Origin: Cloeon dipterum
Lineage: Eukaryota > Arthropoda > Insecta > Ephemeroptera > Baetidae
Assembly: GCF_949628265.1 (NCBI RefSeq)
Contig: NC_088787.1
Location: 25,596,501-25,660,500 of the forward strand
Direction of reading: 5' to 3'
Length of the DNA: 64,000 nt
Positions 28,901-41,200 of the stretch are shown piece after piece (positions within the stretch are counted from its first letter, which is position 1; each line of letters starts with the position of its first letter). A program made the position numbers and the translations under genes. Below the pieces are notes generated by a model. It was not told the DNA's origin. It saw only the letters and a list, made by a program, of their open reading frames with translations, and searched no databases.

Positions 28901-31900
28901 GAGCGAATAATAAAAATTTCAGGAGGAAAGAGTAGCGATAAAAATAAAACTCGGACTGGCAAAAGAAGGAGGTTTCTTTTCATTTTTTGTATCTTTTCGT
29001 TTTACCAGGCTGTTCTGCTGTTCCTCCTTGATGTGCTGCAGCAGCTTGTCAAGGTCGTCGTCGATCTTGGAGTCATCGTAGTCAGGAAGCGGGCCGCGCA
29101 CCTGCACCAACAGACAGAACACACCACAAAAATCTAGCAGCTCTCGACAGTTTAGCCCAACACAATAAGCTAGCCTCTCAGTCATTAGCATACATCTAGC
29201 CAACTAGAGACACAGTCTTATTCTCGATTTCAAATTCATTTGAAACGCATGCTGTTTATTCCAAGTAGGTCGCAACTCTCAGCTTTATTAGTTAAATAAT
29301 GTTCAGTGGTGGTGTAATTTCATCTTCAATATGATTTATTTTTTCCGTAAAACTGAGTAAAATTAATTATTTGCCAGAGTTACGATCTACTTCATGTAAA
29401 ATTCCATTGAAACCACGATGAAAAAATGACAGAAACGCCTTGGGGGATAGGTGACGTAGCGCGATTTCCAAATGGACTAGGAGCTGACCTGAGCAGGCTT
29501 TATGTCTATGCCCGCAAACAGCGACGAGTCTTCATCTTCGCCGATGCCTTGGTTTTTGTTCTGGGCTGGTTGTTGGCCTGTCTGTGCCGCAGGTGGGCCT
29601 GTCAGCAGGTCACCGCGCGATATGAGCGTGCAGAGGTAAGCATCATGAGAAAATACATCATTGCGGATCAACTCGTAGAAAAGGTGAACCAGGTTGCCAA
29701 ACATCACTTTGTTGGCTGCATTAGGATTATCTTCTGTGAACAAGGAATGTGTACTTAGCCTGAATGGCTTTTTATAGAAATTCTTTTAATAACATTTCAC
29801 ATTTAAAAATTACTACCCTTCTCAATAAGTATTAAAAAGGCAGTTAAACAAAAAAATAAGGGATAGTTGATTTTTTCTACGTCCTAGTTTTAATTAACTT
29901 CTTTTTCTATCTAGTAAGTTAGGTTAAAGATATTTTAGTCCTAAGTTTCACCAAGTAAATTCTGGCTGGTTTTGATTTTCTTTAGTAGACAATATTGAAC
30001 AGTAGTGTGAAAAAAGGTAAAGAAGTTTGAAAAATTACCTAAAACTGGTGCTTCTGTGTCTAAAAAGTGCATCAGGAGGCCCTGGAAGATGGGTAAACCC
30101 TGTGGCGGGCCACCATTACTTGAGTCAACTGAGTCTTTCTCGTCAGGTACGTCTGCAGGCTCAGAGGCCTGAGCTAAGTCAGCTTGGCGCCTCTCTAAAA
30201 GCTTGGCCACAGCCATGGCACGGTGTTCACCCCACCGACATGTCGATACCGCCCATTCACACAAGAGCTGAACTATTGGTGCGTCCTGATTGACCGGCTG
30301 GATAGAATAAAATTGATTACTTATTTATTCCCAACAAGGATTGAGCTTATAAAAGCTATCCACTTGTTCGTTTATAAAAAAATCAAATTATCACAATAAT
30401 AAAGTTTCAAATTGTCAAAGAATTTTGTTTTACACAAAATTAACAAGTGGAAAAATTATGTTAGCATGATAAGCTCAAATGGCAACTTTATCAAACGTGT
30501 ATTTAAATGAAATTTCAACTCCTCTGAAAGATGAATTTTTTTCATGCACACCTGATAAAGCAAGTACATAACATGATGCTGAAAGAAACTAAAACTCACG
30601 TTTTCCTGCCTCTCTTTTTGCTCAGTCACAGACTGAGGCGCAACATTTGGAAAAACTTTAACGTAAAGGCTATCCAAGTTGCTTGTTTCCATTCGGTCAA
30701 AACTATACCGGTCCAGAGCATCCAAGGCCGCTAGAACCTTACTCATTGTGGTCCCTTGAGGTGATTGCATCGTAGAGTTCAACTCTTTAGTGCAAATACT
30801 GGCTTCACTACCTGCTTTGCTCTGTTGCCATTTGTCACATGACCATCGGCCTTCTGCCGCTCGGCTTCGGTTTCTTATAAAACCTTCGGCAACCTTAAGC
30901 TGGTTCCTGTGAAAGAGACAGAATTAAATTAGCAACTTTTCATGCATTCTATCCAAAGGTCAAACCTGATCGTAGGGTTATCTGGCCGAGGTGGCATTGG
31001 CAACAGAAAAAGTGGACAAGGCAGTAAGTCCAAAGGGGAGCCATTCAGGGCTGGTGGACACTTGTGCTCACCCAAATTGTTCCACACCAGAGCTGTGGGA
31101 CACTCCAGGGCGACGGTCTAAACATGAGAGTAGAAAATCCAATTCATGTATAAAATGTATTTTAAATAAATAGCATTAACACACCTGTAGAATGGTAGAG
31201 AAGGTGAGGACTACACTGCGGTGGTGTTTACAACTGATATAATCCTTGAAGGCTGCATTGATCTGGCTGAGGGAGGGCTGCATGGAATTGGTCTGAGGGC
31301 TCGCTGGTCCCGTGGCTTCAGCCACCATTTGGCTCAATCGGCGGCACGCCAAATAACTCAATTTCCTGCGATGAATATTTTTTTTTTAATTTGATAGGTT
31401 GAAATTTTGAAAATTATTAGGACAAAATATTATACTGCCAATACTTCTACCTCCTGGTTTATTTATTTTGCTGAGTTAACCAAACAATATTTTACTCAAG
31501 GACTCAAATCAAATGATGCTTTAAATAGATAAATATAAATTAAATTGATTGAATGAGAATATAGGTGGGAAAAATTAAATTGCAGGTCTCAATGAGCAAA
31601 ATTATAACGATTCAATTTAATTGTACATCAAAATGAACCTGTTTAATTCCCTATATACATATAGCATGTTTGTGTGGTGATTGCCACAAATTACTTGATT
31701 ACATGGTGCTATAAACTTCCAGACGTTTCCCAATTAAGTTCCAGAATCTCAAGTTCAAGAACATACGATTCCAATATACTATTTCCAAATTTACTTTAAT
31801 TAATTATTCTAAACAAGTGATAAATTACTTTTATAATTATTTGATGGAAATACACAGTAAATTCAGAAAAAAAGATAAACCCAATTTCATTCCTATTAAT

Positions 31901-33206
31901 AGTACACAGCAATAAAACTAATTAAAAAAACTAAATTGCGACACAAAGTTCAAACGACAGATTTCAGGACTCCTTGTTGATTTTGTGAAATAAAATTTAG
32001 TTACTCGTCATATTTAGTTCATTCGAGACCTACTCCTACAAATTCTTTTCAGCACAAAAACACAGCGATGCAATTAAATTAAAGTAATACTTATAAAACT
32101 GGAGCTACATTCTTAAAAATGGGATCTTCAACTTTGAAGTTAGCTGCTTGATCTACTGACCTTGCGAGCAGCTCAGACTGGGCGAATTCGTTCAGATACT
32201 GCAGCGTGAGTGGCAGGACAAACTTGAGCATTCCTGCCTCGTGCGTGCCAGACTTCTCAACCGTCTCCAGCACCCAGGTGAGGAACTCTTGCCGCTCAAG
32301 CAGGCCTTCTTCGTACATGTGCTTGCACAGGTTGACGCAGTAGGCCCACTGTTTCTGTACTGCATTCTGATCGTCCAGCATCAATGGTAAGCTGGACGGT
32401 GAAGGGACGACGGCGGTGGTGCCGGAGGGCGTGTTTAGAGGGCCGTAAAGGTCGTGCAATTTGGTAAGTTGATCGCGCATGAATTTGGTCAAAATCTGAG
32501 TCCATTCTGAGGGAAGCGGAATAAATCAGTCAGTTATTTAAGACTAACCGTTATCAAACAACCTTGAGCTGGATCCGGGACCTGCCGCTTCTTCATCTTA
32601 GCCTCGGTGACTGCCACAGCATATGCAGAACTGAGCTTGATGAACCAGGTAGCTCGCACCAACGGAACTTTGAACTCGCACAGCAACCCGAAAATTTCTT
32701 CCCGCTTATTGAAATTTGGCGCCTGCAAGACAGAATTAAAGCAAGAAACCAGAATGAGACAGTAACCTGACCTTTTTTGAGAGATTGGACAAGGGTTTGC
32801 TGCCCGCCAGGTCTTTGAACCACGAATCAACCTGGGGCTTCACCCTCGGCGTGGCAGGCCAGAACGAGTCCTTGGTGTTCACTTGCGGCCGTCTCTTGGC
32901 TGTGTCAGGCAGTGTGTTCAGCTCTTCTTTCTTCGCTTGGATGCTGTTTAAGTAGGTGCCTATCTTAGAGGCACTTACAGTGCAGTTGCGCGCTGATCCA
33001 AACTCCTCGGTTAGCGTCAAAGACAGGCTGAAGCCATGTTTAACGTTGACTGCTGTCAACTCATCCTGAGAAGGCAAGGTTTTTACTAGTGAACAAGGGC
33101 TTTTTTAAGTTTTAACCTCTTTTTGTTTAGGATCCTGCGGGTACACGTCAGGTGGACCCAATCTGGGTCTTTTCAGAGACCGCTTTTCGAGAGAAAAGCT
33201 CAGCAT
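19193..33206 (-). CDS. MED12: Mediator of RNA polymerase II subunit 12 (MED12 / kohtalo)
   Basis: I traced 31 coding exons on the minus strand from ATG 33206-33204 to TAA 19195-19193, encoding about 2214 residues (human is about 2177). The N-terminus [20 protein letters not shown] is the family signature. NVKHGF follows, the segment known to activate CDK8/Cyclin C. Next come the LCEWAV domain (LLCEWAVS, about residue 520), [30 protein letters not shown], the PQL region ([39 protein letters not shown]), and a Gln-rich C-terminus. MED12 is the scaffold of the Mediator kinase module. Exon 6 carries one surplus nucleotide that breaks the frame. Divergent from CCAR1. Confidence 0.96.
23688..30297 (-). 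other. MED12: MED12 exons 8-25: LCEWAV and PQL regions
   Basis: Exon coordinates: 30039-30297, 29489-29733, 29006-29101, 28656-28805, 28354-28548, 28099-28302, 27915-28044, 27665-27855, 27090-27402, 26801-26929, 26674-26745, 26155-26452, 25876-26032, 25722-25817, 25385-25638, 24778-25296, 24537-24666, 23688-24095. Every junction keeps phase and reproduces conserved MED12 blocks such as [48 protein letters not shown] and [15 protein letters not shown] serine-rich insert occurs in exon 22. Confidence 0.92.
30600..33206 (-). other. MED12: MED12 exons 1-7: N-terminal kinase-activating part
   Basis: Exon coordinates: 33117-33206, 32772-33065, 32563-32722, 32161-32506, 31185-31365, 30966-31118 and 30600-30906. 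Exon 1 holds the basic LKRPRL block, exon 2 the CDK8-activating helix, and exon 4 [20 protein letters not shown]. Exons 1-5 total 1071 nt (exactly 357 codons) and exon 7 needs one base to complete an Arg codon, so exon 6 should be 152 nt. It is 153 nt. Confidence 0.9.
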
Positions 33207-35266
33207 TATGACGACTGTAAATCTGACGAAATTTCTGAAATATCAGCTATTGAATCAAAACGGACTAAATTATACTCAAAATATAATTAAATATGATACA
33301 TAAAGCAAGCGTCAAACTTTTCAATTTAAATTTTTATACTCACTTCAGCTATACGCAGCTATTTGTAGCAAAATCTAATGAATAACTCTACTTAATCTTC
33401 ATAGTCTTACAAAATAAAATTAAAACTGAGTCAAGAAAATCTTAAAATACATAAAATATTAAAAAGTGCATCGTCGAAGTCGGAGCGACTCACTCAAACG
33501 ACTTTACTATACAGTAGACATGGCCAAATAAAAATCGATTTTTAATATCGATATTTTTTCTGACGATATTTATCGATTTTTATCGATGTTTTTTTGTGGC
33601 TTAACATAGGTTATATAGGACGATATTTTAACGTCGATATTTTTTCAGACGATATATATCGATTTATATCGATAGTCAAAAACATTTGGTGATGTCTACT
33701 ATACAGCTGCGGCTGCTCGCTCGGGTCTGGGTCTCATTTTCATAGTAGGCGTGGCGAGTGACGTCGAATAAACAATGCAGTCAAAGCGCCCCAGCCCTTT
33801 CGTAGAGCGGGAAATATCCGCGAGATTTTCGCATTGCTCGCAAGCATATAATTATACTTTTTCCTGCACCTTTTTTTAACAATATTAACGGCACTGTTGG
33901 CATTTAATTCATTATTTACTCCACCTTTAAAAATCTATTTTAGATTTATTTGTAACATTTATCATTTTTTTAATTTTTCACAATACATGTACATAATCCC
34001 ATTTATTTATTTTTTATTAAAAGAGCCATGATGATTCTTTTGATAATGGTTTGAATTGATTGGAATTAATGTTTATTCATTCTATAACGTTGTATTGATT
34101 AATTGGCATTTGACGAAATCAACACGTAAATTATTCAAACAGACGAGTGATTTATTTTAATTTTTGTAATTTTCTTTCTCTCTTACTATCTCCCTTTTTC
34201 TCAAATTGCGCCTGTCTTAATTTTATGTGAGTCGAACGACGATTTTCAAGTGATAAAAAAATCATTATCCGTATATTATGCTGAGGACCCCAAATAATTA
34301 TTGCGATATTTTTGGGATACCTCGCAGGCGCATGAGGGGAGTGCAATATAATGCGTTGCACTCACGGTGATTTAATAGTCAGAATCCCGAAAACCACCAA
34401 CAGGCATAGCACGCAAGCTGGTGTGCTATATTATGCCAACCAACGATCTTTGTTCGATCGGATTTTCTAACTTATTTTTTAATTATCAAACGTAAGCGAG
34501 TTTTTATTTGGGCTTCTACCTTTATGTGACTTATATGCGATATAATATTATAATTTTCATTAAATAAACGCGCGCGGGTGTTATTAATAAAACAAATTCA
34601 ACACGCCGAACACGCGCGATTAGAAAAATCACAGTCTTGATGGAACCATAATCCGACTATCGCATTTTTCTTGCATAATATATGTTAAAATAAATTTATA
34701 TTCATTTTGTTACATCAGCAGGTTTTTATTCATGAAATAAATGTATTTTTCCCATTGCAACCCATATTAGCTTTAGATTTTTTTAAGGAAAATTTGAAAA
34801 GCAATATTTTTTATGATTCTATTTAAATTCTAAAGCTTTTCTTGTAAATTACCTGACATTGAAGCATTTAGCATTTAGAAACAAAAAGTTAAGTCAAGTC
34901 GTACGCCAGAGGTTTTCCTTTAATTTGAGGTACTTTGAAAGCTCCTTTCCTAGCAACCCTTAGAAAGTGAAGTTCAGAGCCATCTCTCGAGGAAGGACGC
35001 ACAATGAAAGATTAATCGCCCATTTCAGATCCGGCCAAAACAAAGAGTCGCTGGGGGATCGCCTGCATACATAGTTCTACATTTATATTAGTACATTCAT
35101 TCCTTTCCTTCATTCAGCCCTCACTTTGTTTTACTTCGCCAGAGAACAATTCAGACGAGTAACTTTTTTTCATTTCGCGCAAATTGAATTAGCCCGTTCG
35201 GGTTTACTAGATACCTCCTTTTCGCGGTGGCTGCGATCTCGGTCTTTTTGTCACACCTCTGCAGCC
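33207..35266. promoter_or_regulatory. Divergent promoter region MED12 / CCAR1
   Basis: About 2.06 kb between the two start codons. It holds a 184 bp hAT-type MITE (33515-33698) close to MED12, hairpin-prone sequences at 34339-34437, and otherwise AT-rich DNA. A weak acceptor-like CCTCTGCAG at 35256-35264, directly before the CCAR1 ATG, could end a 5'UTR intron. No open frame here resembles a gene. Confidence 0.5.
33515..33698. mobile_element. hAT-type MITE with 8 bp target duplication and ATCGAT motifs
   Basis: The 184 bp element begins TAGACATGGCCAAAT and ends in the inverted counterpart TAGACATCACCAAAT (13 of 15 match). It is flanked on both sides by the identical 8-mer CTATACAG (33507-33514 and 33699-33706), the target-duplication length of hAT transposons. 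The interior contains two diverged tandem halves rich in ATCGAT and TATCGAT words. It lies about 310 bp upstream of the MED12 start codon. Non-coding, so non-autonomous. Confidence 0.85.
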
Positions 35267-38200
35267 ATGTCCCAATTCGGCACCCAGGGCAACAACCCCC
35301 CATGGGCCCGGACGAACGGTTTGTTATACAGAATCCCACCAGTCGTCAAGTTGTAACAAGGAATAGTTTCTTTCTCAGGACAAAGTCTCCCGCCGCCGCT
35401 CGGACAGCCCGGACAGATGCAGGCGCCGCCAATCATGCAGCACACGCTGCTCAGTCCGCAGGTCAGCTTCCAGCAGCAACAGCAGCAGGTTTACCAGCAA
35501 TCCATTCAGAACATGCAGCAGCAACAGCAACAGCAGCAGCAGCAGGTATACACTACTTTTTAAATTAGTTAAACACAAATTATGGAAGAAATTTTTACAC
35601 CACAAAACATTAGATTATAAGTGATGCTTGGATCGTCTTATTTTAACCATTGTAGCCTGCGCCTGGACTTATTGGACAGCAGATCCAACTGAATGCCGAT
35701 AAGTCCAAAGGCTATGCTCCACCTGGAATTCAGTGCTACCCCTTCCAGACGCCTCAGCTGGGAGGTTTGGGTGCAGCAGGCGGCCTCCAGCCCCTTCACT
35801 CTTTACAGGGCACAATCCCTTCAACGCCTCAGGTATGTAGTATTTTAATCGAGTTTAATGCAACTATACCCTACAAATTTTGACAATTTTATCATACTCC
35901 AGCAAGGGCCAATATCATATCCAGCGCCAAGAAGTATTCGAAACTTCACCAATCAGCCACCTCCCTTGACCAATGTCATCAATTCAACTCCACAACCAGT
36001 GCCCCAGCAAAATCAGATTACCCCAAAGAACAGGGTGTTCAATGGCGTGATAACCAAACTGCATGAAAACTTTGGCTTCATAGATGAAGAAGTCTTTTTC
36101 AACTTGAGGTGCTCTATTTTCCTAATTTAGATTCGCATGGAGGCTAATTTATTGTGCATTGCAGCGTCGTGGCCAAAGGGCATCCTCCGGTTGTGGGTGA
36201 GCGTGCTCTGGTCGAGGCATCTTTCAACCCAAGCATGCCCTTCAAGTGGAATGCGACCAAGGTGCAGGTTTTGCCCTCAGACAGGCAAAACTCTAATGGC
36301 AACGTGGGAGGCTTTGGCGGTGTGCCTCCGCCACAGTTTGGCGGTGTGGCTACAGGTGAATATCGAGCTTGGGCAGGGTTCGGAATTTACCAGACTTTCA
36401 TTTTTTTACCAGCAGTATTTACCAGCTATTTTTTGCTGCGGGGGCACACTTTCTACTACTTCTTATTGTACTATGATAAAAATTTTCAGTCTGTGATTAT
36501 AAGCGATTTTTTACATTTTTTCGGAGCTTAAAATGGATAAAAATTCAATGCAAAACGCATTGTACGTCTTCATGTGTATTTTTTAACATGATATTCATAA
36601 CTTTTCTGGGAAATACCTTGTATAAACTTGGTGGTTATTGCCGTTAAATACTATGCTAGTAAAAAAATACCACTTGGTAAATACTTGCAAACCCTGGCTT
36701 GGGTTACATGTGCGGCAAATAAAGCTAATTTTTTATGTTGCAGGTGGGTCTTCTGGAGGAGGCAATGATACTTATGGGTCAAACGAACAAACGCGAAATA
36801 GACCTGCCGAGAGGCGCAGGGAGGTACTGCGAAGAGGAAGCAGAGAACGTGACAGGGATGCCGAGCGAGAGCGGGAGCGGGAAAGACGCAGGGACGACCG
36901 CCAAAAGTGAGTTTATCATTTTTATAATGATTTCAAGTACGTCATATATCACAAGTATTTTTCCAATCAGTCGTTAAAAATCCACTAGGCATTAACAGTT
37001 TTTATTTAAAAAAATATTTGTTCTTAAAATTTGAGCTTAAGAGTTTAATAAAAAAATATAAATTGGTCCAATTGAATCATATTTGAAACTGCGATGTGAA
37101 TTATTCGGATTTTTAATTAGAGGTCTGAGCCACTTGTGCTACGCTGCGCCAGCACGATAATTTTTAGTCTCGTCACCAGCCGCAAGCCTCTGTGAATTTT
37201 GTCAATCAGTGCCAGCCTCGCCAGCTGCCTGTCTAAAAGCCTTTGGGCCGTTAAGCACTGTAAAACTTAGCTTTAAAATTTTGTCAGCCGCGCCAGCCAC
37301 TGGGAAAAATATTAGGCTGCAGCCGGTTCAGCCACCCACCCGCCGCCTAAAATTACGTGGCTTAGATCTCCACGATTAATACACTACCACTAATTTAACA
37401 GAAATCTCTGAAAATTAATATCTCAAGTTACAAAATGATTGTTTTATAAATTAAATTGGTTTGGAAAATTCAATGAAACTTAGTTACAGAGAACCGTGGA
37501 GGGAAAGGATTGAAGAATTAATTTATAAAAATTTCTTATCTAGGGAACGAGAGAAAGAGAGAGAGAAAGAAAAGCGTTCTCGACTCAGCCGAAGTCCCTC
37601 GGAACCGTCAAGGAGGCGCAGCAGGAGCCCCAGGGCAACCCGCGTCGCCAGCCGCTCCCCACCGAGACGCAGGGCACGTGTCATGCCGCGATATGTTGTT
37701 CAGATACCAAAGATATCCTTAGAAATGTAAGTGAACCTAACAATATAACAAATATCCGTGAATCATGGCTTAACTGCAGCACTGAGGCCAACATGCCAGA
37801 GCTTAAGCGGCGGTACACGAATTTGTACCTGCCGTCCGACTTCTTTGTGTCCAATTTCCGCTGGGTCGACGCTTTTCCTGCCCATCGGCCTTTTGGCCTC
37901 AATAAATCTTGCGCGTTCCACGTCATGCACAAGGATGTGAACGAGATCATCACAAACGACGCAGTGTTGGAGCCGCAAGACGCGGACTACTCCTTCTCGG
38001 CAAAGGTACAGACATTCTGGCAATGAAAATTTTGGACTGAAAATATTTACGCCCCCACAGGTGATGTTAATCAGCATCCCAGTGCTGGAGGAGCTGTACA
38101 GAAAGTCCTGTGCCTTGGCTGAGGATGTTAAGGTATTTAAAAAAATTTAATTATATTTGTAGAACTATTCGAATTATTTGATCAAACCATGATGCAAATT

Positions 38201-41200
38201 CTAATTCACCTGTGACGCAAAATCTCACTTGAACATATATCCTCCCAATAATGATATCACTTACAAAGCAAAATGACATTAATTGAGGTGATTGATAATG
38301 TGTTTACAGGATGGTGAAGAGCGTGATGGCTATGTGCACCCGACACGGTTGATCAACTTCTTGGTTGGTGTGCGTGGCAAGACCAAAGAAACGATGGCCA
38401 TTGGTGGCCCCTGGAGTCAGTCTCTGGACGGGCCAAATCCTGACAAGGACCCGTCGGTGCTGATCAAGACGGCGATCCGAACGTGCAAAGCGCTGACTGG
38501 GGTTGATCTCAGTCCGTGCACCCAGTGGTACGTTAGCAGCTCCTTTTTCACTCGCTGTTCTCTTCTAACTGCTCCTTCGGAGAATTGGTTTTCAAGGGTC
38601 ACTTTTGTTGGAGTTTAAATCACGACTAATTAATTTGGGTGAAGGAAGAATTCGAAAGATTGGTTTTTTTAAAGAATGAAATTTGTTTCTTTGGAAATTA
38701 TTGAGTTTTTAACTTGAAACACTTGTGACTCTGACTCTCTGGTAACTGGTTGGGTTTGTGTTTTCTTGCCTAAGGCCGCAGCCAATGGAAGAGACATACT
38801 GTTTATTTCGTAAATAATGCGCACAGACTCTTTTTTCCCCAACTTGCAGAAGCGGTTCTTTTGTTGGTTGTAACGAGATTTTGTGTAGTCGGAAAGCCTC
38901 CTCAAAGGCAATTTCAGTGCATGCGCGGTTGCAGGACGGCCGGCCGAGCTGATCCCAGGGCCAAACGAAAGAACGAACCGACCGACCAACCCACAGACAC
39001 GCACATAAGAGCACAATCAATGAACTTTTGATTTATCCACCGCAGGTATCGGTTTGTGGAGATTTACTATCATCGCAGCGAGACCACACACAAGGGCAAG
39101 GTGATCCCGCCGCGTGTTGAAACTGTTGTCCTATTCCTACCAGATGTTTGGAGCTGTTTGCCCACGCGGCTCGAATGGGAGTCGATGCAGCTTGCCTACA
39201 AGAAGCAACTCTGCCGCAAACTCAAGGCCGACGAGGCGCCCGACGCCGCGGCGGCCGCAGAGCCAGCAGCAGCAGTGGCGGCGGCTACGCTCGCGGCTGA
39301 AGAGGCGCCGGAAAACCAAAAGGCATCTCCAAAGCAGATTTTAGTTTTATTTCCACACTTGTTTCTCTCTCTTTCTCTTTCCGTCTCTTTTTCTCTTTCT
39401 ATCTCTCTTTCTCCGTTCTATATTTCTCTTGGTTTGCCCCAACACCAAAATCAGGCTGCGAGTGATGAGACACGCGCGTTGGCCGGCTCAGCTTCTCACT
39501 CTCTCAAAATCGCCGTCGGCTGCAGTGCTGAGCTGGCATTTTGAATCAAAATTCCTTATTATCTCTTATTTCATTCGATGAGTTTTGTTACACACCTGGA
39601 GTACATATTATATTATACCACCATATAATATTTAATTAATTCATTTGGGTTGAATGAGTAGCTTACTTTAGCTTGAGACCCAGTTTTGTTCCCAATGTGA
39701 GAGCAGCTTTCAGACAAAGACTTGCTTAGTCTCGTCAGAAATTTCAATCCAGACTCGAGAAGTGTGTTAGTTGAATGTTTTCCGCTCCATCATTCCATGC
39801 CCGTGGCTAATGCGTGTCGTCTGCTCCCCGCAGGAAGAAGAGAAAATGGAAACGGACAGCGAGAAGAAGCCGGAGCCGACCCACTTCTCTGAGCTTGACG
39901 TCAAAGTCATGAAGGTTGGCAGCCTTTTCACCTAAATTTTGACTTAATTTACATGTCGACTTGTAGCTTTTGTTTCAGGGTTTGATTTACAGAACGTTTG
40001 GTTTTTAAGCTAGATTTCTGTCTCATCAAACCTCAGATATTCATGTTTTATGGTTGGAAACCAATTTCACAACACAATAGTATTCCAGTATTATTTGTTG
40101 CATGAACTCACATTATTTCTCTTGTTTTAAGGAGAGATTTTTTTATGAAGAATGTTTGGTAATTTCTTTAATTTGTGCTACTTTTGAATTCAGGTTAATC
40201 TTTATACTATCCATCTTTTGTATTTAAATTTTTTGTCTCTGGTCTTTCCGTGAAAAAAAAACAGATGCTTTACAAAAAGCCTTGTTGTTTTTTAGCCTTA
40301 ATTAATGTTGGGTGATGTTTAAATGCATGTCTGTGATCAGGTGTCGGAAATGAGGCTTGAGCTGGAGGCGCGAACTCTGAACTCGAAAGGACTTAAATCC
40401 CAGCTGGTGGCACGGCTGACTAAAGCCTTGAAAACCGAGCAAGAGCTGGAAGAAGCCGGCGCCAAGGCTGCTGAGCAGGCGGCTGTGGATAAGGCTGCTG
40501 AATCGGAAGAGACCTCAATGGACCTTCCGACAGAGTCAAGCTCCGAAAAAAAGGTTTTCGGAATTATTACACAAATAGAATTTGAGATGAGACGAGCTAT
40601 TTATATCTTATTAAAAATTCTGCAGGGCTAAGTAATTTTAACTAACCCGGTTTTTATTTTGTCATTTGGTTAAGTGAAAATTCGAATTGGAAGTATTTAA
40701 TTAAAATTAGTGGAATTAACAAATTATAGGCAATATATTCAGTTTGAATTTGTAATCACTTTGAAAAAAATCAAGGAGGACGGCGAAAGGAGCAAGAGCC
40801 ATGAGGACAAGGAAAAGCAGGCGAGATATGAGAGGCGCTTTGTACTGCCTGAAAACTCCCACATCATTGTGCATCCCTCAAAAACAGCCAAGTCTGGCAA
40901 GTTTGACTGCACTTTGATGTCACTGTCGCTCCTTCTGGACTACAGACAAGAGGACACCAAGGTACTTGGGACTTCAATACTTAACCATCCAGATAAAGAC
41001 GTTTTAATTTTGCTTTAGGAACATTCCTTTGAAGTGTCGCTCTTTGCAGAGCTCTTTAATGAAATGCTCAGAAGAGACTTTGGTTTCCGCATATACAAAG
41101 CGTTTGTGGACTTTCCTGAAAAGCCGAAAATTGAAGAGAAGGTGAGGGTGTTACTATTTAACTCCCATGAAAAAGTCCAAGCATTGTTTGATTAGGAAAA

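Noticed and set aside
31060-31080. A 21 nt intron (GTGAGC...CCACCAG) that might repair the MED12 exon 6 frame
   Set aside because: Far too short for spliceosomal splicing, and it would remove residues without resolving the phase requirement.
36137-36531. Hydrophobic frame continuing from CCAR1 exon 5 into the intron
   Set aside because: The exon ends at a good GTGAGT-type donor (36356) and the extension is translation of the MITE in the intron.
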